Source of the DNA: SHLQ01 sp051011575
GTDB lineage: Bacteria; Actinomycetota; Acidimicrobiia; Acidimicrobiales; SHLQ01
NCBI GenBank assembly: GCA_051011575.1
Contig: JBPCTR010000154.1
Coordinates: 1 to 8,740 of the forward strand
Reading direction: 5' to 3'
Length of the DNA: 8,740 nt
Below the pieces are notes generated by a model, which did no database searches, was not told the DNA's origin, and saw only the letters and a list, made by a program, of their open reading frames with translations. The position numbers were made by a program, and so were the translations under genes. Positions 1-6,801 of the stretch are shown here, one piece after another. The stretch's first letter is position 1; each line of letters opens with the position of its first letter.

Positions 1-1125
1 GTTGCGTGTCGACCAGAGCAGGCCACGAACGAATATCGCGGTGAGAAGGATCGCGCCGAGCGGACCGAACTCGAGCATCGCGTCGATCCACGCGTTGTGG
101 GCGTGTCGAACGTCGAAGCTTCTCGATCGGACCTGGACCTCGAAATCGACCGATCCGTGCTGCCAGAAACCGCCCAAGCCATGGCCGAGGATCGGTCGTT
201 GCGAGATTCCGTAGTCGAAGGAGTCCTCCCAGATCGGCAGTCTCCCGGTGAAGCTCGAGTCCTTGCCCAGAAGTCCGGTCGCGGCGACGAGATTGGTTGC
301 GGCGAGTGTCGTGAGTGCCGAGAAGACGACCACCATCGCGACCATTGTGGCTCCGTAGAGGGTCTTGCGGCCCCGAAAGCCGAGGAACACGACACCGAGC
401 ACGCTGATCCCGATCAGAGCTCCGAGCGACGTCGCCGAGTTGCTTCCGAGCACGAGAACCGCGTTGAGTACAGCGAAGCCAGGCCAGATCAACCGACTCC
501 GTACGGCCCGAGCTTGGATGATGCACACGACGAATCCGAGAACCCCGGATCGGCCGAGCGTGTTCTTCGACGTGGTCACACCCCGCCAGTCAGAGCCCGT
601 TCCTGCCTCGGTGCTGACCGCAACACTCACAGAGTCGATCGCGCCCTCGAACGCGGCGATGAAGCCGAGGTTGAGCAGTGCTCCAGCAGCGAAGACGAAT
701 GCGAGCATCCGCACCATCTCACGCGTCGTGAACCGAACGACGAGGTGCATGGCTGTGACAAACGTGATGCTCAGCACGATTCCTTGCTGGAGCGTGGCCA
801 TCGGCACGGTCGACCACACCGTGGAGAACGTCGCGAACGCAACGAAGAAGGGGACGAGGGGCTCCCGCTTGGCCGCAGTGAGGACGACGTGCCAGTTCCC
901 GTTCAGCGCCAGAACCGTATTCAAGAAGAAGCCGAGGTACAGCGCTTGTGTGAGCGGGCTCGATTCTGCTGCCCTGGAGCTCGCGAAGCTGAACCACTCC
1001 GGCGGCGTTCCCCACGCGTAGGTGAAGAGCGCTGCGAACAGGATCGTCCGTTCGAGCTGGCCCGGACGGCGAAGGAAATGGCCGTTTTCGCTGACGGGCT
1101 CGGCCCGGCGGGCCAACGCTGTCAC
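1..1125 (-). CDS. Wzy/O-antigen-ligase-like polysaccharide polymerase (C-terminus beyond left edge)
   Basis: This is a polytopic membrane protein of the O-antigen ligase/polymerase family (Wzy_C, ExoQ-like). Such proteins polymerise or transfer lipid-linked sugar repeats on the outer face of the membrane. 375 codons are visible and the gene runs off the window with no stop. About ten hydrophobic segments can be seen (near residues 27-40, 58-74, 90-105, 114-130, 138-158, 190-203, 207-225, 227-247, 256-278, 349-367). Family hallmarks are WRG...KN at 180-188, TGRLPIW at 293-299, the loop motif ILGHGLGGFW at 312-321, and HAHNAWID at 341-348 followed by LEFGPLGA. I chose the GTG at 1125-1123 because it overlaps the TGA of the co-polymerase gene as GTGA, no clear Shine-Dalgarno is present, and the open frame starts there. 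An outer membrane and lipid A are unlikely in this kind of organism, so I infer an exopolysaccharide polymerase rather than a true O-antigen ligase. Confidence 0.9.
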   Translation of the reverse strand, partial: MTALARRAEPVSENGHFLRRPGQLERTILFAALFTYAWGTPPEWFSFASSRAAESSPLTQALYLGFFLNTVLALNGNWHVVLTAAKREPLVPFFVAFATFSTVWSTVPMATLQQGIVLSITFVTAMHLVVRFTTREMVRMLAFVFAAGALLNLGFIAAFEGAIDSVSVAVSTEAGTGSDWRGVTTSKNTLGRSGVLGFVVCIIQARAVRSRLIWPGFAVLNAVLVLGSNSATSLGALIGISVLGVVFLGFRGRKTLYGATMVAMVVVFSALTTLAATNLVAATGLLGKDSSFTGRLPIWEDSFDYGISQRPILGHGLGGFWQHGSVDFEVQVRSRSFDVRHAHNAWIDAMLEFGPLGAILLTAIFVRGLLWSTRN

Positions 1126-2768
1126 TGCGTCGACCGTGCCGCCGAGACCCGTTCGTAGGCGTAGCGGTCCTTGCGGAGCCGAATCCCGCTGTCGTTCCTG
1201 TCTCGGTTGAGGATCGCTCCGGCAACGACCCCGCCGGCGCGACTGACCTCGTCACGGACTCGGAGGAGCGCATCGGTGTCGGTGCGGCTCGCGTCGACGA
1301 CGATGAGCGTGCCGTCGACGGACGGAGAGATCGCAGCGGCGTCTGCCGCGCTCAATACCGGCGGAGCATCGACGATCACGATGTCGAACTGGTCCGCGAG
1401 TTCCTCGAGCAATTGTGAGATTCGGCCAGTTGCGAGCAGCTCCCCAGGGTTCGGAGGGGGGTTGCCCGCGGGAACGATCACCAGTCCCGGAATTGCCGGC
1501 GCCGGTACCATGATGTCGGTGATTGTGGGATCGTTCAGCCATTCGGCAATCCCACGCTGGTTCGGGATGCCCATCAGCTTCTCGAGCATTGGGCGACGCA
1601 GATCAGCGTTCACGAGACACACCCGAGTGTCTCCCTGCGCAAGCGCAACGCCCAGATTCGCGGCTGTGGTCGACTTGCCTTCGCTCGGGCGCGCGCTCGT
1701 GATGAGGAATGTCTTGGCATCCTTGCTCGTGCGAAGGAACTGAAGCGAGGACCGGAGGCGACGGAACGACTCGCGGGCCTGTTGAACCCGCGCCGAACGA
1801 CCGTTCGTCATCATGACCACTGCGTTTGAACCGGCTCGGTGCCCGAGGCCGAACGCCGGGATTGAGGCGAGCACGTTCGTGCCGAGAGCGAGTTCGACAT
1901 CGGCGGATTCGCGTGCTGTGCGATCGAGCCGGTGCAGGACGAACGCCAACCCGACGCCGGCCCCCACGCCGAGAATCAGGCCCACGATGCGCAGGATGTT
2001 GTTCGAGAAGCCGGTCGGCGTGGACGGGACGGTTGCGAACTGAAGGACCTCTGCCGGAATCGTGCGGGTGTTGGCTGCGATAACCACATCGGTCAGATCA
2101 CGGTTGAGATCTCGACGCTGCGCGTTCAGGCTCGAGACCGCGTCGCGGAGAATCCGCAGCTGCTCTTCCTGTTCAATCGAGGTGAGCTCCAGCTCCTCCC
2201 GACGGGCTGCCTCTTCGCTGAGCGAGTCGATGTCGAGCTGAAGCGTGCCGACCTGCTCGTCGATGGCCGATATCTGGCGCTCGAGTTCACTGATGGCATT
2301 CGCGTCGAAGTCGTCGGCCGCGCTCACGCGGAGGTCGACGTAGCCCTGCGCCCAGGAATTGACGATGTCTTGCGCCATCTCCGGACCCGGGTTCGAGAAC
2401 GACAGCTCGAGCGAGTCACTCTTATCGACGAACTCGACCTCGAGCTGCGTGAGGAGAACTCTCGGCGTCGTGGAGAGTGCGAGATCCTCGATCACGAGAT
2501 TTGCGACGGCGTTACCAGCTACCACCTCCCGTTCCCGCTCGAGTACGGGCTCGACGAGCCTGCCGTCGCGCGAGCCGACGGGAGTCGGGTTCACGAGCAC
2601 CTTCGACGATGCCGTGTACGAGTTCGTGCGGGACTGGCTGAACGCGACCGCACCTACGAGGCCGAGGAGCGCGCAGATGAGAACGAGCCACTTGCGGTGC
2701 CGAATCGCGGCGAGATAGTCCTCGAGACCGGGGGTCTCGAGGCCGCTGGCGCCTTTTTCGTACATCAT
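1122..2768 (-). CDS. Wzz-type chain-length determinant fused to BY-kinase (Wzc-like polysaccharide co-polymerase)
   Basis: A 548-residue protein that should control polysaccharide chain length and autophosphorylate on tyrosine. The N-terminal Wzz domain has one membrane segment (about 27-44), an extracytoplasmic coiled-coil-prone stretch (about 160-225), a proline-containing PSTPTGF at 248-254 and a second membrane segment (259-279). The cytoplasmic ATPase domain follows. Walker A is at 358-367 (SARPSEGKST, without the usual leading Gly), Walker A' at 386-391 (VNADLR, with Asn where Asp is usual), and Walker B at 462-470 (DIVIVDAPP). The C-terminal tail carries only two tyrosines, Y536 and Y538, a small cluster for this family. 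Kinase and membrane domains are on one chain, as in proteobacterial Wzc and many actinobacterial proteins. The ATG at 2768 is followed at once by a second ATG; an AGGA at 2783-2780 lies 11 nt upstream of the first. The stop overlaps the start of the Wzy-like gene. Confidence 0.93.
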   Translation of the reverse strand: MMYEKGASGLETPGLEDYLAAIRHRKWLVLICALLGLVGAVAFSQSRTNSYTASSKVLVNPTPVGSRDGRLVEPVLEREREVVAGNAVANLVIEDLALSTTPRVLLTQLEVEFVDKSDSLELSFSNPGPEMAQDIVNSWAQGYVDLRVSAADDFDANAISELERQISAIDEQVGTLQLDIDSLSEEAARREELELTSIEQEEQLRILRDAVSSLNAQRRDLNRDLTDVVIAANTRTIPAEVLQFATVPSTPTGFSNNILRIVGLILGVGAGVGLAFVLHRLDRTARESADVELALGTNVLASIPAFGLGHRAGSNAVVMMTNGRSARVQQARESFRRLRSSLQFLRTSKDAKTFLITSARPSEGKSTTAANLGVALAQGDTRVCLVNADLRRPMLEKLMGIPNQRGIAEWLNDPTITDIMVPAPAIPGLVIVPAGNPPPNPGELLATGRISQLLEELADQFDIVIVDAPPVLSAADAAAISPSVDGTLIVVDASRTDTDALLRVRDEVSRAGGVVAGAILNRDRNDSGIRLRKDRYAYERVSAARSTQ

Positions 2769-2795
2769 CGAAGCTGCTGTCCTTTTGTCCGGTGC

Positions 2796-2823
2796 ATCTT
2801 ACCCGCCGAGCGGGGGCGGTCAG
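2796..2823 (-). promoter_or_regulatory. Candidate sigma70-like promoter for the co-polymerase and Wzy-like genes
   Basis: In the gap upstream of the co-polymerase gene the minus strand reads CTGACC (2823-2818), a 16-bp spacer, then TAAGAT (2801-2796). Each hexamer matches the sigma70 consensus at four of six positions, and the -10 keeps the key first T-A and final A-T. Transcription would start near 2789, about 20 nt before the ATG and just upstream of the AGGA at 2783-2780. The -35 overlaps the stop codon of the EEP gene. This is a pattern match only, and chance matches of this quality are not rare. Confidence 0.3.
2802..2814 (-). repeat. Short GC inverted repeat inside the promoter spacer
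   Basis: A perfect 5-bp inverted repeat, CCCGC-TCG-GCGGG, lies just after the EEP stop codon and inside the spacer of the candidate promoter. No T-tract follows on the minus strand (the next bases are TAAGATG), so it does not look like an intrinsic terminator. It could be a small operator or mRNA hairpin, or simply GC-rich chance. Confidence 0.3.
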
Positions 2824-4010
2824 GTAGCACGGCAGGGACCGATGTCGGCCTGAATCGTTGCGTGATCGGAGAAAAAGACTTGGGATGCCCGCGCATTCTC
2901 GGCGCACAACCGCTCGCTCATCAGTATGTGATCGATTCTCAGGCGCAGCAGCGAGTACAACACGTCCTGCCCGCGCGTCGGTCCGGCCCATCGGTCCACC
3001 CGCATCACGTCGGTAAGACCATCGGAGAACTCGTTGAACGCAGCTCCCCGGTCGACGATGTTCAGGTCTCCGAGGACGACGACCGGGAGTTCCTCTGCCT
3101 CGATGGAGTTCGCGATCGCATCGAGCATCTCGTCCTGGGTCGATGGGTCGACCTCGTAAATTCCCGAGCCTGATCCCAGGCGCGGGACGTGAAGGGCGTA
3201 CACGACGATGTTCCCGTTGTCGGTGCTCACCTGTACCCGGAATCCAGGAAGGCCACCCTCGATCCGGTCGGCGATCGGATCGTCGAGTCGTACCAACTCG
3301 TGGTCGGAGTACACCCCGACGCTGGGAAAGTCGTTCTGACGGTAGGTCCCTCGCAGTTCGACTTCCTCGTTCGTCGCGGGGTTCGGAGGAAAGCCGGCCA
3401 GATCCGACACGGCGTACTCGTACTGTTCGCGGAGCTCGTTGTCATGAGGCTCACGCAGCTCCACACCGACGAAGACATCCGGCTCACGATCGAACACGAA
3501 GAACCCCACCTCGTTGTCGGTGAACCATTGCTGTGCCAGGTTGATCGAGCCGAATCTCGTCGGCTCGGTCGGCGCAGCGGATGTGATGGGTCGGCCGGGG
3601 AGCACGACCGCCACACCGAAGAGCAGTGCCAGCGAGGCCGCCACAACGAGCAGGACGGCGTTGCGGAAGTAGGCCGAAAGCAACAGCATGAGGAGCGCGG
3701 CTCCCACCAGGAGGAGCGGTAGCAGAATCGCGAGGAGTTCGAACCACGGGTGCAGGCCGCGGATGAGGAACCAGCTCCACGGCGCGACAACCAGGAGCCA
3801 CCATGGGCTCACTCGGAATGCGCGGAAGCGTTCCGACGCTCGGCGTCCCCGCTCGGCGTCCTCAGGTGGTCCTCCCGCTCCATCCGCCCGAACGTCGACC
3901 TCGACGGGCGCGTCGGACATGTCGATCACTGCATCCACGGGACTGAGGGTAGGGGGCAGCGGCGAAGACGAGCCATGGGTCATTGGGCGATTGTGGCCCG
4001 AATGGCTCAA
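2820..4010 (-). CDS. Membrane-anchored endonuclease/exonuclease/phosphatase (EEP) family protein
   Basis: A 396-residue protein whose N-terminal part holds three hydrophobic segments (about 69-83, 88-112, 117-138). A soluble EEP-fold domain follows, which the odd number of segments would place outside the cytoplasm if the N-terminus is inside. The metal-dependent phosphoesterase signatures are all present: N157 in SINL, E184 in VGVEL, H274 in YALHV, GDLN at 314-317, IDHIL starting I359-D360-H361, and the terminal SDH at 381-383. The fold cleaves phosphodiester or phosphomonoester bonds in DNA, phosphoinositides or sphingolipids; the substrate here cannot be read from sequence. The start is uncertain. 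The TTG at 4010-4008 overlaps the aceE stop as TTGA. ATGs at 3983 and 3920 are alternatives, and none has a clear Shine-Dalgarno. The first ~65 residues are hydrophilic and rich in Pro, Asp, Glu and Arg, so a shorter protein would keep all domains. It lies between aceE and the polysaccharide genes. Confidence 0.85.
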   Translation of the reverse strand: MSHSGHNRPMTHGSSSPLPPTLSPVDAVIDMSDAPVEVDVRADGAGGPPEDAERGRRASERFRAFRVSPWWLLVVAPWSWFLIRGLHPWFELLAILLPLLLVGAALLMLLLSAYFRNAVLLVVAASLALLFGVAVVLPGRPITSAAPTEPTRFGSINLAQQWFTDNEVGFFVFDREPDVFVGVELREPHDNELREQYEYAVSDLAGFPPNPATNEEVELRGTYRQNDFPSVGVYSDHELVRLDDPIADRIEGGLPGFRVQVSTDNGNIVVYALHVPRLGSGSGIYEVDPSTQDEMLDAIANSIEAEELPVVVLGDLNIVDRGAAFNEFSDGLTDVMRVDRWAGPTRGQDVLYSLLRLRIDHILMSERLCAENARASQVFFSDHATIQADIGPCRAT

Positions 4011-6709
4011 TGATGGTGCGCGGGGTCGGGCGCCGAGGGATCGAGGCCGTAATGGGCGACCGCCTCAGCGACGACTGAGGCGTCGATTCGGCCGTCGTCT
4101 GCGAGTGCGTTGAGCGTGGCCACCACAACGTTCGGCATGTCGATCTCGAAGAACGACCGTAGCGCCTCGCGCGTGTCCGATCGCCCGAACCCATCGGTGC
4201 CGAGAACGCGGTACGTGCCGGGAACCCATCGTGCGATCTGGTCGGGAACAGACGTCATGAAGTCGGATACGGCAACCACGGGCCCGTCGACCGACGCCAG
4301 CTTTCGATGAACGTCGGCCTCGTGGGCCTCCGACGTCGGGTCGAGCCGCGCGAGTCGTTCCGCGCTGAGCGCATCTTCGCGGAGCCGCTTGTATGACGTG
4401 ACACTCCACAGCTCGGCGCCCACATCCCAGCGTTCGGCGAGTTCGACCGCAGCATCTCGCGCCGCGCCCTGCGCCGATCCCGAGAAGAGGATGGCCGCCT
4501 GATGCGTGTGCTCGGGGGCATGGGCCCACATGTACATGCCGGACAGAATGTCGTCGTCGGTGACGTGGTCGGGTCGAGCCGGCTGTTCGTAGTTCTCGTT
4601 GTAGATCGTGAGGTAGTAGAAGACGTCCTCACCGTTCTCGGCGCCCTCGCCGTACATACGGCGCAGCCCTTCTTTGATGATCGTTCCGAGCTCGTACGCG
4701 TAGGCGGGGTCGTATGCCTCGCACGATGGAACGGTCGAGGCCAGAACGTGGCTGTGACCGTCCTGATGCTGTAGCCCCTCGCCCAGAAGAGTGGTGCGGC
4801 CAGCGGTTGCGCCGAGCAGGAAGCCTCGGGCCCGGCTGTCGGCGGCCGACCAGATCAGATCGCCGACCCGCTGGAAGCCGAACATCGAATAGAACGTGAA
4901 GAACGGCACCATCGGTACGCCGTAGTTGGCGTACGAGGTGGCGGCCGCGATGAAGCTCGACAACGAGCCGGCCTCGGTGATGCCCTCTTCCAGAATCTGG
5001 CCGTCGGTGTCCTCGGAATAGGAGAGCAGGAGCTCGTGGTCTACCGGTTCGTACAGCTGGCCGAACGGCGCATAGATCTCGAACTCCCGGAACATCGAGT
5101 CCATGCCGAACGTGCGGGCCTCGTCCGGCACGATCGGAACGACGCGTGAGCCGAACTCCTGATCGCGCATGAGCGAACGTAGAAGTGCGGTGAAGACCAT
5201 CGTGGTCGAGACTTCGCGCCCTCCTGACCCCTTGTCGAGGTCGTCGAAAATGGACTCCTGGGGGAGGGCCAGTGGGCGCCGGGTACGGACGACCCGATTC
5301 GGGAGCGAACCGCCCAGCTGCACCCGTCGCTGTTGGAGGTACAGCATCTCCGGCGAGTCGGGAGCGGGCTTGTAGTACGGCGGGAGGCCATCCTCGAGCG
5401 CTTCCTCAGGGATTTCTTCCTTGAGGTGGAGACGCTCACGCATCTCCAGCATCTGCTCCTTGTTCATCTTCTTGAGCTGGTGGGTCGAGTTTCGAGCTTC
5501 GAAGCCCTGGCCCAGTGTCCATCCCTTGATCGTCTTCGCGAGGATCACAGTCGGTTGATCGGTTTCCTCGACCGCGGCCTTGTAGGCCGAGAAGAGCTTG
5601 AGGTAATCGTGGCCCCCTCGTGGAAGATCGCTGAGCTCTTCGTCGGTGAGGTGCGCAACGAGCTTGCGGAGCCGTGGATCGGGGCCGAAGAAGTGCTCTC
5701 GGATGTAGGCGCCGTCTTCCACTGCGTACCGCTGGAACTCGCCGTCGACGGTGGTGTTCATCTTGTTGAGGAGCACGCCGTCGACGTCGCGGGCGAGGAG
5801 TTCGTCCCACTTCGATCCCCACACGACCTTGATCACGTTCCAACCGGCACCGCGGAAGACACCCTCGAGTTCCTGGATGATCTTCGCATTACCTCGTACC
5901 GGCCCGTCGAGGCGCTGGAGATTGCAGTTCACGACCCAGATCAGATTGCCCAGACCCGAGCGTCCGGCCAGAGAGATCGCTCCCAGCGTCTCGGGCTCGT
6001 CGGTCTCGCCGTCCCCGATGAAGCACCACACCTTGTTGTTCGAGGTGTCGTCGATGTGACGCTGGCTCAGATAGCGGGCGAAGCGGGCGTGATAAATCGA
6101 GTTGATCGGCCCGAGGCCCATCGACACGGTGGGGAACTCCCAGAACTCCGGCATCAGCCGGGGATGTGGGTATGACGACAATCCGGTTCCGCCGATCTCC
6201 TGACGAAAGTGATCGAGGTTGTTCTCGTCGAGCCGTCCCTCGAGGTAGGCGCGCGCGTATATGCCGGGGGCCGCATGGCCCTGCATGTAGATGTGGTCGC
6301 CCGGAAGGCCATCGTCCTTGCCGCGCCAGAAATGGTTGAACCCGACCTCATACAACGACGCCGACGATGCATAAGAGGAGAGGTGACCGCCGATGCCGTC
6401 GGCCGCCTTGTTTGCTCGCACGACCATCGCAGCAGCGTTCCATCGGATGAATGCGCGGATTCGACGTTCGATGTGCTCGTCGCCGGGGAAGAACGGCTGA
6501 CTCTCGGTCGGGATCGTGTTCACGTACGGCGTCCACACCGACGGTGGTGTGCCGATCTGTGTCTCGAGTGCTCGTCGGATGAGTCGTGACATCACATATC
6601 GCGCTCGCTGCTTACCTGCGCTCGCCGTGAGGGCGTCCAGCGAATCGAGCCATTCCTGCGTCTCATCCGGGTCGATGTCGGGGAGCTGCTGGGAGAAGTT
6701 CGAGTCCAT
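4007..6709 (-). CDS. aceE: Pyruvate dehydrogenase E1 component, homodimeric type
   Basis: A complete 900-residue E1 that decarboxylates pyruvate with thiamine diphosphate and acetylates the lipoyl domain of E2, feeding acetyl-CoA into the TCA cycle in the cytoplasm. The length is close to E. coli AceE (887). The ThDP/Mg motif runs from GDGE at 232-235 to NCN at 261-263. Active-site histidines are visible in RNSTHQLKK (H410) and LQHQDGHSH (H648 and following), and the cofactor-activating Glu lies in LEEGITEAG (about 573-581). The C-terminal transketolase-like domain ends in a His-rich DPAHHH. I chose the ATG at 6709 because MDSNFSQQ leads directly into the family-typical DPDETQEWLDSLDAL, and GGTGGAAG lies upstream. 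The open frame extends 64 codons further, but that stretch is unlike AceE and would run into rnhA. Partner E2 and E3 genes are not in the window. Its stop overlaps the possible TTG start of the EEP gene. Confidence 0.97.
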   Translation of the reverse strand: MDSNFSQQLPDIDPDETQEWLDSLDALTASAGKQRARYVMSRLIRRALETQIGTPPSVWTPYVNTIPTESQPFFPGDEHIERRIRAFIRWNAAAMVVRANKAADGIGGHLSSYASSASLYEVGFNHFWRGKDDGLPGDHIYMQGHAAPGIYARAYLEGRLDENNLDHFRQEIGGTGLSSYPHPRLMPEFWEFPTVSMGLGPINSIYHARFARYLSQRHIDDTSNNKVWCFIGDGETDEPETLGAISLAGRSGLGNLIWVVNCNLQRLDGPVRGNAKIIQELEGVFRGAGWNVIKVVWGSKWDELLARDVDGVLLNKMNTTVDGEFQRYAVEDGAYIREHFFGPDPRLRKLVAHLTDEELSDLPRGGHDYLKLFSAYKAAVEETDQPTVILAKTIKGWTLGQGFEARNSTHQLKKMNKEQMLEMRERLHLKEEIPEEALEDGLPPYYKPAPDSPEMLYLQQRRVQLGGSLPNRVVRTRRPLALPQESIFDDLDKGSGGREVSTTMVFTALLRSLMRDQEFGSRVVPIVPDEARTFGMDSMFREFEIYAPFGQLYEPVDHELLLSYSEDTDGQILEEGITEAGSLSSFIAAATSYANYGVPMVPFFTFYSMFGFQRVGDLIWSAADSRARGFLLGATAGRTTLLGEGLQHQDGHSHVLASTVPSCEAYDPAYAYELGTIIKEGLRRMYGEGAENGEDVFYYLTIYNENYEQPARPDHVTDDDILSGMYMWAHAPEHTHQAAILFSGSAQGAARDAAVELAERWDVGAELWSVTSYKRLREDALSAERLARLDPTSEAHEADVHRKLASVDGPVVAVSDFMTSVPDQIARWVPGTYRVLGTDGFGRSDTREALRSFFEIDMPNVVVATLNALADDGRIDASVVAEAVAHYGLDPSAPDPAHHH

Positions 6710-6738
6710 AGTCGGGCCAGTCTTCCACCAAGTCGGGC
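6710..6738. repeat. Direct repeat AGTCGGGC, 21-bp period
   Basis: The octamer AGTCGGGC occurs at 6710-6717 and again at 6731-6738, exactly 21 bp apart, which is two helical turns. The first copy abuts the aceE start codon and the second lies just upstream of its ribosome binding site. Such an arrangement could bind a regulator on one face of the DNA, but this is inference from spacing only. Confidence 0.4.
6722..6729 (-). promoter_or_regulatory. Ribosome binding site of aceE
   Basis: The minus strand reads GGTGGAAG here, ending 12 nt before the ATG at 6709. The spacing is slightly long, but it is the best Shine-Dalgarno-like match near the start and supports the 900-residue form of AceE over the longer open frame. 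Confidence 0.5.
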
Positions 6739-6801
6739 TTGCGAGAACTTTTGCGGGATTTCTTGCCTCGCGAACTTCGGCACGGGCCATGCTGGTCGGC
6801 G

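Larger units (their letters stand above)
6710..6801. promoter_or_regulatory. Divergent control region between aceE and rnhA
   Basis: This 92-bp gap must carry the start signals of two divergent genes unless they lie inside coding sequence. I see no convincing -10 hexamer on either strand. A TTGCGA at 6739-6744 is a weak -35-like match on the plus strand. The region holds an 8-bp direct repeat (separate entry) and two related stretches, GCGAGAACTT at 6741-6750 and GCGAACTT at 6770-6777. No Shine-Dalgarno-like sequence precedes the rnhA ATG. Confidence 0.5.

Noticed and set aside
97..1158. A 353-codon open frame on the plus strand
   Set aside because: It is codon-aligned antisense to the Wzy-like gene. 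Its product is highly charged (Arg, Glu, Asp rich) and family-less, as expected from the complement of a GC-biased membrane protein gene.
719..1273. A 184-codon minus-strand open frame spanning the co-polymerase/Wzy junction
   Set aside because: It is out of frame with both recognised genes, each of which has clear family motifs in its own frame through the same bases.
2802..2814. Intrinsic terminator after the EEP gene
   Set aside because: There is a GC-rich 5-bp stem but no following T-tract, so I list it only as an inverted repeat.
1932..3173. A 413-codon open frame on the plus strand
   Set aside because: It runs antisense across the co-polymerase gene, the gap and part of the EEP gene. 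The product has no recognisable domain and a composition typical of reverse-strand shadows.
5333..6175. A 280-codon open frame on the plus strand opposite aceE
   Set aside because: It is antisense to the strongly conserved catalytic half of aceE, with no family match; its openness is explained by GC-rich codon use.
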